Shown here piece by piece: positions 43,659 through 50,650 of a stretch of 64,000 bases of DNA. A program made the position numbers and the translations under genes. This DNA comes from Synechococcus sp. LTW-R (GTDB lineage Bacteria > Cyanobacteriota > Cyanobacteriia > PCC-6307 > Cyanobiaceae): the NCBI RefSeq assembly GCF_014217875.1, contig NZ_CP059060.1, positions 620,001 through 684,000 of the forward strand, given 5' to 3'. Numbering within the stretch: the first letter of the stretch is position 1; each line of letters starts with the position of its first letter. The notes below the pieces were generated by a model. The model was given only the letters and a program-made list of their open reading frames with translations, searched no databases and was not told the origin of the DNA.

Positions 43659-44834
43659 ATGGCTCTTCAACCGGCTGCCGGAACCAGGGATCTCAATCCC
43701 CGCGAGGTGGTCGGTAACCGCTGGCTGTCCGAGCAACTGGGCCAGGTCTACCGCCTTTGGGGGTATGTCGAGGTCAGTCCCCCCAGCGTGGAACGCCTCC
43801 AAACCCTGGAGGCCGGCGGCCGGATCAATGACAGCGACGTGCTCCGGCTCGCCACCGATGACCCCCTGGGCCTTCGCCCGGAAATGACCGCCTCCATCGC
43901 CCGGGCAGCCTGCACCCGCATGGCGGAACTGCCCAGGCCCCTGCGTCTGTGGAGCTGCGGCACGGTCTTCCGAAGCGTGCAGAGCGACACCGGTCAGCAA
44001 CGCCTCGAGGAGCAGCTGCAGAGCGGTGTTGAGCTCTTTGGCCTGGCCGATGGGAACCACAGCGTCGCCGATGCCGAGCTGCTTCGCCTCCTCCTGGCCT
44101 GCCTCCAGACCATTGGCATTGGCTCCGAGCACCGTCCCAAGCTGCTCTTGGGCCATCACGGAGTCCTCTCGGCACTCCTCGACCAAGTCCCTGCAGCGCA
44201 ACGCACGGCCGTCCGCCAGGCCCTCGTCAGCTTTGATCCCCTGGCTCTGGCCAAGCTGGAGCTTCCAGGCCACCAACGCCAGGCCCTCGAACAATTGATG
44301 CGCCTGCGCGGCGAGCCGGAGGCCGTGCTGGTGCAGTTGGGAGCGTTGCTAGGCCACTCCCGCCAACTGGATGAGCTTGCGGAGTGCCTCAAGGTCGTTG
44401 CACCTGCCGCAGCCGAGGCCCAGGTCGAGCTGCAGCTGGACCCGACCTTCCAGCCCCACTTCGACCTCTATGACGGTCTGGTGTTGAAGCTGGTCTGTCA
44501 GGGCCTGGATGCCCCCGTCGAAATCGCCAGCGGCGGCCGCTATGACGCCCTGGTCGAACGGTTCGGCGGGGACGCCTCGGGGCTCGGCTTCAGTTTCGAC
44601 CTGGAAGCCATCCAAAGCTTGCTCGGTACCGAGAACACGGCCCCAAGCCGCCCCGAGCTCACACTGATCAGCTTCAAGGACATCACCCAGCTGCCGGCGG
44701 CCTTCTCAGTCCAAGCCGAACGGCACCAACAGGGCCACAGTTGCCTGCTTCTCCATCAGCCCTGCTCGACGGAAGCTGAAGCCCGAGCGCAAGCCGATGC
44801 AAGGGGCTGCACTGGTTTGATCTGGTTGGGCTGA
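43659..44834 (+). CDS. hisZ: ATP phosphoribosyltransferase regulatory subunit HisZ
   Basis: HisZ is a catalytically dead histidyl-tRNA synthetase paralogue that activates the short form of HisG in the first step of histidine synthesis. It shows class II features (DPLGLRPEMTASIARAACTRM, LWSCGTVFRSVQSDTG, ASGGRYDALVERFGG). It lacks the full histidine-binding and anticodon-binding regions expected of HisRS, and its 391 aa is typical for HisZ. The ATG at 43659 is preferred; the frame extends upstream into the previous gene. hisG is not in the window. Confidence 0.9.
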   Translation: MALQPAAGTRDLNPREVVGNRWLSEQLGQVYRLWGYVEVSPPSVERLQTLEAGGRINDSDVLRLATDDPLGLRPEMTASIARAACTRMAELPRPLRLWSCGTVFRSVQSDTGQQRLEEQLQSGVELFGLADGNHSVADAELLRLLLACLQTIGIGSEHRPKLLLGHHGVLSALLDQVPAAQRTAVRQALVSFDPLALAKLELPGHQRQALEQLMRLRGEPEAVLVQLGALLGHSRQLDELAECLKVVAPAAAEAQVELQLDPTFQPHFDLYDGLVLKLVCQGLDAPVEIASGGRYDALVERFGGDASGLGFSFDLEAIQSLLGTENTAPSRPELTLISFKDITQLPAAFSVQAERHQQGHSCLLLHQPCSTEAEARAQADARGCTGLIWLG

Positions 44835-44888
44835 GGCAGCGACTGGAACCTGGGGTCCTTAGGATCTCAGCTCCTTGAAGGGCTGCTG

Positions 44889-45113
44889 ATGGCACACACA
44901 ATCGTCACCGACGTCTGCGAAGGCGTGGCCGATTGCGTTGATGCCTGCCCGGTGGCTTGCATCAACCCTGGAAGCGGAGCCAACACCAAGGGCACCGAGT
45001 TCTATTGGATTGATTTCGACACTTGCATCGACTGCGGCATCTGCCTCCAGGTCTGCCCAGTGGCCGGGGCGATTATTCCGGAGGAGAAGCCCGAACTCCA
45101 ACGCGCCTACTAA
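44889..45113 (+). CDS. Bacterial-type ferredoxin (two-cluster)
   Basis: The 74-aa protein has two cluster motifs: CEGVADCVDACP (spacing C-x5-C-x3-CP) and CIDCGICLQVCP (C-x2-C-x2-C-x3-CP), the second a standard [4Fe-4S] motif and the first like that of 7Fe ferredoxins, which carry a [3Fe-4S] or [4Fe-4S] cluster. It is a small soluble electron carrier; its partner is not known. A TAGGAT element at 44860-44865 might be a -10 promoter. It is one of two dissimilar ferredoxin genes within 2.5 kb. Confidence 0.93.
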   Translation: MAHTIVTDVCEGVADCVDACPVACINPGSGANTKGTEFYWIDFDTCIDCGICLQVCPVAGAIIPEEKPELQRAY

Positions 45114-45194
45114 GCCCTGCGTCAGCGCTTTAGGATTTCTTTCGCTTTTGACCCTGCGCTGCGCTTGAGTGGAGTGAATTGCGGTGTTGAAGCC

Positions 45195-45377
45195 GTGTCT
45201 TTTCAGCCTGGCGCCCTCGTCACGCTCAGCGAAAACCCCGACTGTGTCCTGCAGTTGGTGAATTTGGATGAGGCCAGTGGTTCCGCCTGGGTGCGCCCCT
45301 GGCCCCTTGCTCAAGCCCATGCCGCGACCTTCACGGTCTGTCTGAGCGACTTGGATCAAGCGCAACCCGTTGGTTAA
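45195..45377 (+). CDS. Small hypothetical protein (about 60 aa)
   Basis: From a GTG at 45195 the product begins MSFQPGALVTLSENPD and continues as a compact beta-rich peptide (CVLQLVNLDEASGSAWVRPWPL...). I do not recognise a family; the pattern resembles small SH3-like or KOW-like folds common among picocyanobacterial unknowns, but that is only an impression. A TTG at 45165 extends it by ten residues (SGVNCGVEAV), which look non-coding. No ribosome site clearly decides. Confidence 0.55.
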   Translation: MSFQPGALVTLSENPDCVLQLVNLDEASGSAWVRPWPLAQAHAATFTVCLSDLDQAQPVG

Positions 45378-45381
45378 GACA

Positions 45382-45392
45382 GTGTGAGGAGT
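45382..45392 (+). promoter_or_regulatory. 11-nt sequence complementary to the conserved Yfr1 sRNA motif
   Basis: GTGTGAGGAGT is the exact reverse complement of ACTCCTCACAC, the unpaired core strictly conserved in the cyanobacterial small RNA Yfr1 as I recall it. It lies in the 69-bp leader before the gene at 45447. Neither strand shows the flanking hairpins and T-tail expected of a Yfr1 gene, so an mRNA target site is the better reading. Chance is possible, especially as GAGGAG is also SD-like. Confidence 0.3.
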
Positions 45393-45409
45393 TGACCCAC
45401 TCCGCCCCA

Positions 45410-45442
45410 CTCTCCGCAAAGTGGAATTTCCTTCGGGGAGAG
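45410..45442 (+). promoter_or_regulatory. Leader hairpin that could hide a ribosome binding site
   Basis: CTCTCC at 45410-45415 can pair with GGAGAG at 45437-45442, which is the SD-like site five to ten bases before the ATG at 45447. The loop contains a small GGAATTTCC palindrome. This could damp or thermally gate translation; only six pairs support it. Confidence 0.3.
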
Positions 45443-45446
45443 AAAT

Positions 45447-45707
45447 ATGAATTGGGCGCAGCTGAATCAACCCCAAATCCTGAGGCAGAAGCTGTACCGC
45501 TTAATCGATGGGCTCTGCGAACCCCATCGCCAACTGGATACGCTCTACCCCAGCCTTGAATCGGCACTGGACGATGCCATCGGCTGGTTGCAGCAGAGCA
45601 ACATCAACCCGATCGAACACCCGGTTGGTGTCGAGGTCGTCACGGCGTCTGGTGATTGGCGCACCTTGCGCTCACCGGAGCCGTTGTTTTGCAGCTGGAC
45701 GCGCTGA
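45447..45707 (+). CDS. Hypothetical protein (86 aa)
   Basis: The product is soluble and mostly helical in its first half (QILRQKLYRLIDGL, LYPSLESALDDAIGWLQQ) with a beta-like C-terminal part (VGVEVVTASGDWRTLRS). I do not recognise a family. A GGGGAG ribosome site lies just upstream of the ATG at 45447 and may be sequestered in a hairpin. The orderly composition and good initiation site support coding. Confidence 0.6.
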   Translation: MNWAQLNQPQILRQKLYRLIDGLCEPHRQLDTLYPSLESALDDAIGWLQQSNINPIEHPVGVEVVTASGDWRTLRSPEPLFCSWTR

Positions 45708-45713
45708 ACGCCC

Positions 45714-45836
45714 CTAGTGCATCAAGAGGGGCAGCAGCGGAAACACCGTCGCAAACAAGGTGAGCAGGATGAAACTCCAAATCAGCAGGAGCCCGATTGA
45801 TTCCTGATCGATTTGGTGCAGGGTTTTCGTGGCCAT
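45714..45836 (-). CDS. 40-aa single-span membrane peptide
   Basis: The minus strand encodes MATKTLHQIDQESIGLLLIW..., a 40-residue peptide: a polar N-terminus of 13 residues, one hydrophobic span (IGLLLIWSFILLTLFATVF) and a short end PLLPLLMH. The ATG is at 45834-45836 and the stop at 45714-45716. It fills an otherwise empty 180-bp interval. The architecture matches the many small single-span proteins of thylakoid complexes, but the sequence matches none I know, such as PsbM, PetN or Psb30. It is below the length most gene finders accept. Confidence 0.5.
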   Translation of the reverse strand: MATKTLHQIDQESIGLLLIWSFILLTLFATVFPLLPLLMH

Positions 45837-45888
45837 GGTCGATCACAGTGATCTGAACCAGCCTTAGCGGTGTGGCAGGGACCAACGG

Positions 45889-46200
45889 ATGAGCAGAGAT
45901 CCCTATCCAAGGCGCAAGGGCGGCGAGTATCACTGCCCTTACTGCTCACCGCTGCCCACCCGCGCGATCCAAGGCGGCAACGGAGCTCCGCACTGCGCCT
46001 ATTGCGGTGATCCCTTGGTGCGGGAGCCCCATGTCCGGGGAAGCCAGCTCGCGGCCGTGCTGGTGATCAGCGGCTTCCTGGCGCCACTGATCAGCATCCT
46101 CTGGCTGGCGACTCAACCGACACCACCCAGGAGGCCTCAGCCCCCTGAGCGACTGGCGACGATCTGGGTCGCGGAGATCCAGGCCCCCGAACGGTCGTAG
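45889..46200 (+). CDS. Zinc-ribbon plus single membrane span hypothetical protein
   Basis: The 103-aa product has two Cys pairs, CPYC and CAYC, spaced like a zinc ribbon (residues ~16-40), then one hydrophobic segment (LAAVLVISGFLAPLISILWLA) and a Pro/Arg-rich tail. It is probably a tail- or signal-anchored membrane protein with a cytoplasmic zinc ribbon. No family function is known to me. Its last 64 bases overlap the end of the DUF3598 gene on the other strand. Confidence 0.7.
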   Translation: MSRDPYPRRKGGEYHCPYCSPLPTRAIQGGNGAPHCAYCGDPLVREPHVRGSQLAAVLVISGFLAPLISILWLATQPTPPRRPQPPERLATIWVAEIQAPERS

Positions 46201-46973
46201 CGACGGATCAGACGTTGCATGGTGGTCGGAGTCGGCATCCAGCCCGCCTCCAGTTGAAAGGCCTCACGGTGGCTGACCTGAACAGGCCGCAGATTGAAGC
46301 CAGCGTCGGGCAACAGTTGTAACTGGTGTTCCTGGGCGCCGTCCACACCCCCGATGCAGCTCGAGAGCAGTGAACCGGAGAGCTCGCTCTGCTGCTGACC
46401 GATCTGTGTCCGAATCGAAAAGCCCTGGCTATCAGAGGTCGTGATCTGGAAGGCGGCCTGCTCGAGGCTCGGTTCAGGCCAATCCGCGCTGATCGTTGAG
46501 GCTTGTCCGCTCCACTCACCAGCCAACGACTCCAGGCTGGCGGGGGGCTGCTCTTGCCCCGTTCCATCGGTACGGAACTCCCGGATCAGCACCAACTGGC
46601 TGAAGCGTCCGTCCTTGGCATGCAGCTGCACCAAGCGGTGGCGACGGTCCTGATCGACAAACCCAAATTCGCCTCCGAACTCAGCACAGGGGGACACCTG
46701 CATGCTGCCCTTGCAGAAGGTGCCGTTGTCGAAGAAGACCACCTGCTTGCCGAGGTTTCGGTAGTCCTGAGCCATCTCATGGATGGGCTCACCCTCGACT
46801 CCCTCTGGCCCAAAGCGGCGCAGCCTGAAGTGCACCAACCGTTCCTCATCACCCGCTTGCAGAGTCAGGATCGAAGCAGTGGTGTCTGCGATGGAGCCAT
46901 CGTCGGCGAGCCCACAAAAGGTTCCACGCCACTCCCCCAGGTTGCTCAGAAAGTTGTTCCACTGGCTCGCCAT
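46137..46973 (-). CDS. DUF3598 family protein
   Basis: The 278-aa product matches the cyanobacterial DUF3598 pattern: an N-terminal WNNFLSNLGEWRGTF, a repeated beta-barrel-like half (LVHFRLRRFGPEG, VVFFDNGTFCKGSMQVSP) and a second half with LAGEWSGQAST. The two-fold W-x-G-x repeats suggest two calycin/lipocalin-like barrels, a fold shared with phycobilin lyases, but no activity is established. It is divergent from htpG and overlaps the zinc-ribbon gene tail to tail. Confidence 0.8.
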   Translation of the reverse strand: MASQWNNFLSNLGEWRGTFCGLADDGSIADTTASILTLQAGDEERLVHFRLRRFGPEGVEGEPIHEMAQDYRNLGKQVVFFDNGTFCKGSMQVSPCAEFGGEFGFVDQDRRHRLVQLHAKDGRFSQLVLIREFRTDGTGQEQPPASLESLAGEWSGQASTISADWPEPSLEQAAFQITTSDSQGFSIRTQIGQQQSELSGSLLSSCIGGVDGAQEHQLQLLPDAGFNLRPVQVSHREAFQLEAGWMPTPTTMQRLIRRYDRSGAWISATQIVASRSGG

Positions 46974-47029
46974 GGAGTCGGCTGAGGTCGCGTTGCGGAA
47001 ACTAGGCCTTGCGTCCGGGGAGCGCGAGT

Positions 47030-47058
47030 GGGGGTCGGTTTCCTGCCCACCGTCCCCC
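47030..47058 (+). promoter_or_regulatory. GC-rich hairpin in the htpG leader
   Basis: GGGGGTCGG (47030-47038) pairs with CCGTCCCCC (47050-47058) apart from one T-T mismatch, with an 11-base loop, 44 bases before the htpG start. It may be a leader structure, or a DNA-level operator. There is no CIRCE element in the region. Confidence 0.35.
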
Positions 47059-47101
47059 CTTGGCTTCAGGCCCTGGCTGGGGAGATTCTGGTCTTCACGT
47101 T

Positions 47102-49018
47102 GTGATCAGAACCGTGGTGCTTCAGGCGGAACAGGGTCAAATCCAGATCCATACCGAGAACATCTTTCCGATCATCAAGAAGGCTGTCTACAGCGGCCAT
47201 GAGGTGTTCCTGCGGGAACTGGTCAGCAATGGCGTGGACGCCATCAGCAAGCGCCGCATGGCCTCAATGGCTGGCGACTGCAGCGAAGGGCCCGAAGGCA
47301 AGATCAGCATTCGTATTGACCGCGAAGCCAAGATCCTCACCATTTCCGACAACGGCATCGGCATGACCGCCGATGAGGTGAAGCGCTACATCAACCAAGT
47401 CGCCTTCTCCAGCGCGGAGGACTTCCTCGAGAAGTACAAGCAGGAGTCCGACGCGATCATTGGCCACTTCGGCCTCGGCTTCTACTCGAGCTTCATGGTC
47501 GCCAAACAGGTGGAGCTGCTCACGCGCTCCGCCCGTGGCGAGGCTGAGGCCGTCCGCTGGAGCTGCGACGGTTCACCCAACTTCAGCCTCGAGGCCGCCG
47601 AGCGGTCCGAGCCTGGTACGGACGTGATCCTCCACCTGATGGAGGAAGAAGAGGAATACATCGAGCCGGCTCGCATCCGGACGCTGATCACCACCTATTG
47701 CGACTTCATGCCGGTGGAGGTCCAGATGGAGGGCGAAACCGTCAACAAGCGGGAAGCCCCCTGGCGCAAGAGTCCCCGCGAGCTCACGGATGAGGACTAC
47801 ATCGAGCTCTACCGCTACCTCTATCCCTTCCAGGGAGACCCGCTGCTCTGGGTTCACCTCAACACGGACTATCCCTACAACCTCCAGGGGATCCTCTATT
47901 TCCCGAAATCAACCGGCCGGGCTGACTGGGAAAAGGGCGAAATCAAGCTCTACTGCAACCAGGTCTTCGTCAGCGACTCCATCAAGGAAGTCGTTCCCCG
48001 CTATCTCCTCCCGCTGCGGGGTGTGATCGATTCCCCGGACATCCCGTTGAACGTCAGCCGCTCCGCCCTCCAGACGGACCGCCGCGTGCGCTCCATCGGC
48101 AACTTCGTCGCCAAGAAGGTCGGCGACCGGCTGAAGGAATTGCATCGGGACGAGCCCAAGCGCTACGCCGAGATCTGGGAATCCCTGGCACCGTTCATCA
48201 AGATCGGCGCCATGGAAGACGAGAAATTCGCCGACCAGGTGGCCGAACTCGTCCTCTTCGGCACCACAGCCGCTTCCGCCGAGGGCGACAACGCCGACCC
48301 GATTGCCGCTGAAGCGGGCAAGTCCTTCACGACCCTGGGGGGCTATCGCTCGCGCCTGAGCAGCGACAACGACAAGCGCATCCTCTACTGCACCGACGAG
48401 GCCGGTCAGGCGGGAGCTCTCGCGCTTTGGAAGAGCCAAGGGGCAGAGGTGCTGTTGGCGGACACCTTCATCGACACCCAATTCATCCCCTGGTTGGAAT
48501 ACCGCCATGAGGAGCTGAAGTTCCAGCGGGTCGATAGTGAACTGGACGATTCGCTCCAGGAGAAGGAGAGCGAACTCAGTGACGCCGAGGGCAAAGACAG
48601 CTCAGAGAAGCTGCGGGATCTCTTCAAGGCGGCACTTGCCAACGACAAGGTGACGATCCAGGTTCAAGCCCTCAAGGGCGAGAACGCACCTGCCGCACTC
48701 ATCCTGCTGCCAGAGCAAATGCGCCGGATGAACGACATGGGCGCACTGATGGAACAGCGACTGCCCGGTCTGCCGGACCATCACGTCTTGTTGGTGAACC
48801 GCAAGCACCGCCTGGTCGAGGGGCTGATCAAGCTCTCTGCCGGATCGGTCCTGACGGGAACCGGCACCAGCCCCAGTCAGGAACTGGCGGACAACCTCGG
48901 CCGTCACCTCTATGAGATGGCCCGCCTGGCCGTCGGAGGCCTGGAGCCCAACGAACTCGCCGGTTTCCAGCAACGCAGCTGTGACCTGATGGGTCAACTG
49001 ATGGAGCGCGGTCTCTAA
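47102..49018 (+). CDS. htpG: Hsp90 chaperone HtpG
   Basis: HtpG is the bacterial Hsp90. The N-terminal GHKL ATPase domain has HTENIFPIIKKAVYSGHEVF, ELVSNGVDAI (Asn/Asp for Mg-ATP), ISDNGIGM and GHFGLGFYSSF; the middle domain has NVSRSALQ; the C-terminal dimerisation domain closes the protein. The open frame begins at 47009, but homologues start near QGQIQIHTEN, so a GTG at 47102, 47114 or 47117 is likely; 47102 gives 638 aa. It follows a GC-rich hairpin and is divergent from DUF3598. Confidence 0.95.
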   Translation: MIRTVVLQAEQGQIQIHTENIFPIIKKAVYSGHEVFLRELVSNGVDAISKRRMASMAGDCSEGPEGKISIRIDREAKILTISDNGIGMTADEVKRYINQVAFSSAEDFLEKYKQESDAIIGHFGLGFYSSFMVAKQVELLTRSARGEAEAVRWSCDGSPNFSLEAAERSEPGTDVILHLMEEEEEYIEPARIRTLITTYCDFMPVEVQMEGETVNKREAPWRKSPRELTDEDYIELYRYLYPFQGDPLLWVHLNTDYPYNLQGILYFPKSTGRADWEKGEIKLYCNQVFVSDSIKEVVPRYLLPLRGVIDSPDIPLNVSRSALQTDRRVRSIGNFVAKKVGDRLKELHRDEPKRYAEIWESLAPFIKIGAMEDEKFADQVAELVLFGTTAASAEGDNADPIAAEAGKSFTTLGGYRSRLSSDNDKRILYCTDEAGQAGALALWKSQGAEVLLADTFIDTQFIPWLEYRHEELKFQRVDSELDDSLQEKESELSDAEGKDSSEKLRDLFKAALANDKVTIQVQALKGENAPAALILLPEQMRRMNDMGALMEQRLPGLPDHHVLLVNRKHRLVEGLIKLSAGSVLTGTGTSPSQELADNLGRHLYEMARLAVGGLEPNELAGFQQRSCDLMGQLMERGL

Positions 49019-49047
49019 GCCAGCCGCTCAGGAGCCCCCGGGTTTGA

Positions 49048-49070
49048 CATCCCCAGGGCTCTGGGGGATG
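49048..49070. terminator. Strong hairpin after htpG
   Basis: CATCCCCAG pairs with CTGGGG(G)ATG around a GGCT loop, with one bulged G, 30 bases after the htpG stop. No T-run follows, so termination would be atypical. The rest of the 162-bp gap before ggpS shows no recognisable element beyond a TTGACA-like hexamer at 49044 that lacks a partner -10. Confidence 0.5.
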
Positions 49071-49180
49071 GTGGAGATTGCCTGTCTGGGCTGGCTAACC
49101 CTCAGCAGCCCAGGGCCGATCTTGCTGGACTCCACTGGTTTTGCACGGCCCTAGGGACAGGTGTTCCCTGCCGATCTCGC

Positions 49181-50650
49181 GTGCCCAGCTCGTTTGTCCT
49201 CGTCTACCACCGGTCTCCCTTTGATGAGGTCATCAACGCGGACGGAAGCCGGCAGTGGCAGGACCAGAAGAGCCCGAACGGCATCATTCCCACCCTGCGC
49301 AACCTCTTCCGCTCCCATCCCTCCGGCACTTGGATTGCCTGGCGGCAGAACGAGGATCCCGCAGCCGAAGACGAAACCCTGACCATCGAGGAGCCCATCG
49401 CGATTCGCTTGCGGCGGATCCCGCTCCGTCAAGAGCAGATCGGCAGCTTCTATCACGTCACCTCAAAGGAGTCGATCTGGCCGATTCTCCACAGCTTCCC
49501 GAGCTTTTTCGAGGTCAATAACGCCGACTGGCAGACCTTCAAAGACGTCAACCAGCGCTTCGCCGAGGCGGCCTGCAATGAAGCTGCCCCTGGAGCTTCA
49601 ATCTGGATTCATGACTACAACCTCTGGCTAGCGCCCGGATTCATTCGAGCCCTTCGGCCCGACGTCAAGATCAGCTTCTTTCACCACACGCCCTTCCCCA
49701 GCAGTGATGTCTTCAGCATCCTGCCCTGGCGGGAAGAGATCATCGAAAGCCTGCTCTGCTGCGATGCCGTCGGCTTTCACATTCCCCGCTATGCGGAGAA
49801 CTTTGCCCGGGCCGCATCCAGCTTGCTCCCCGTCAAAAAGGGACCCAAAGCGGAGATTGCCGAACACTTCCTCCCCTGCGGCAGTGCCCTCGCCCAACCG
49901 GATGCCACGCCCTGGCTGGAGCACAACGGCCATCGCGTGAAGTTGGTGGCGACACCGGTTGGCACCAGCCCAGATGTGATTCGAGGCCTCAGGGATACCC
50001 CATCGGTCCAAGAGCTCATCCAGGAGATCGAAACCAACACGAAGCGCGGCCGCACCTTTATCCTCTCGGCAAGCCGTGTGGACTACACCAAGGGCAACGA
50101 AGAACTACTGCGCACCTTTGAGCGCCTGCTCGAGCGCAATGAATCCATCCACGGCCAGGTGGTCTTGGTGTTGGCCTGTGTCGCCGCCAACACCGGCATG
50201 AAGGTCTACGAGGACACCCAGCGCGGGATCGAGGAAACCGTGGGCCGCATCAACGGTCGCTTTAGCAAGATTGATTGGGTGCCCATTCGCCTGACCACCC
50301 AACGCATTCCCTACGAGGAAATGGTCGCCTGGTTTGCCGCCTCCGACATCTGCTGGATCACCCCCCTGCGGGATGGTCTGAACCTCGTCGCTAAGGAATA
50401 TGCGGCGGCCCGGAAGGGCCGTGGCGGGACCCTGGTGCTCTCCGAATTCACCGGCGCGTCGGTCGTGATGAAGGGAGCCGTCCTGACCAACCCCTACTCC
50501 CACAGGCGAATGGACGAGGCCATTGACATGGCCCTGACTCTCTCCCAAGCGGAGCAGGAGCAGCGGATGGCTTCGATGGCAGCCTCCGTGGATCAACTCA
50601 GCGTGGACCACTGGGCCAAGGAACAACTGGGGGCGATTGAGTCGCCGTGA
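49181..50650 (+). CDS. ggpS: Glucosylglycerol-phosphate synthase
   Basis: GgpS condenses ADP-glucose with glycerol-3-phosphate, the first step in making the osmolyte glucosylglycerol. It is a GT20 glycosyltransferase related to trehalose-phosphate synthase: WIHDYNLWLAP, SFFHHTPFPSSDVFSILPWR, SRVDYTKGNEELL and LRDGLNLVAKEYAAA. The 489-aa length and linkage with ggt transport genes and stpA favour GgpS over OtsA. The start is GTG. Its stop overlaps the ggtB GTG start (GTGA), tying synthesis to re-uptake in one transcript. Confidence 0.9.
   Translation: MPSSFVLVYHRSPFDEVINADGSRQWQDQKSPNGIIPTLRNLFRSHPSGTWIAWRQNEDPAAEDETLTIEEPIAIRLRRIPLRQEQIGSFYHVTSKESIWPILHSFPSFFEVNNADWQTFKDVNQRFAEAACNEAAPGASIWIHDYNLWLAPGFIRALRPDVKISFFHHTPFPSSDVFSILPWREEIIESLLCCDAVGFHIPRYAENFARAASSLLPVKKGPKAEIAEHFLPCGSALAQPDATPWLEHNGHRVKLVATPVGTSPDVIRGLRDTPSVQELIQEIETNTKRGRTFILSASRVDYTKGNEELLRTFERLLERNESIHGQVVLVLACVAANTGMKVYEDTQRGIEETVGRINGRFSKIDWVPIRLTTQRIPYEEMVAWFAASDICWITPLRDGLNLVAKEYAAARKGRGGTLVLSEFTGASVVMKGAVLTNPYSHRRMDEAIDMALTLSQAEQEQRMASMAASVDQLSVDHWAKEQLGAIESP

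Noticed and set aside
45375-45445. Yfr1 sRNA gene on the minus strand
   Set aside because: The motif ACTCCTCACAC is present on the minus strand, but no hairpin plus T-run follows it and the preceding hairpin is poor, so a target site is preferred over the gene itself.
49044-49049. TTGACA -35 box upstream of ggpS
   Set aside because: No -10 hexamer occurs 16-18 bases downstream, and the site lies at the edge of the htpG terminator-like hairpin.
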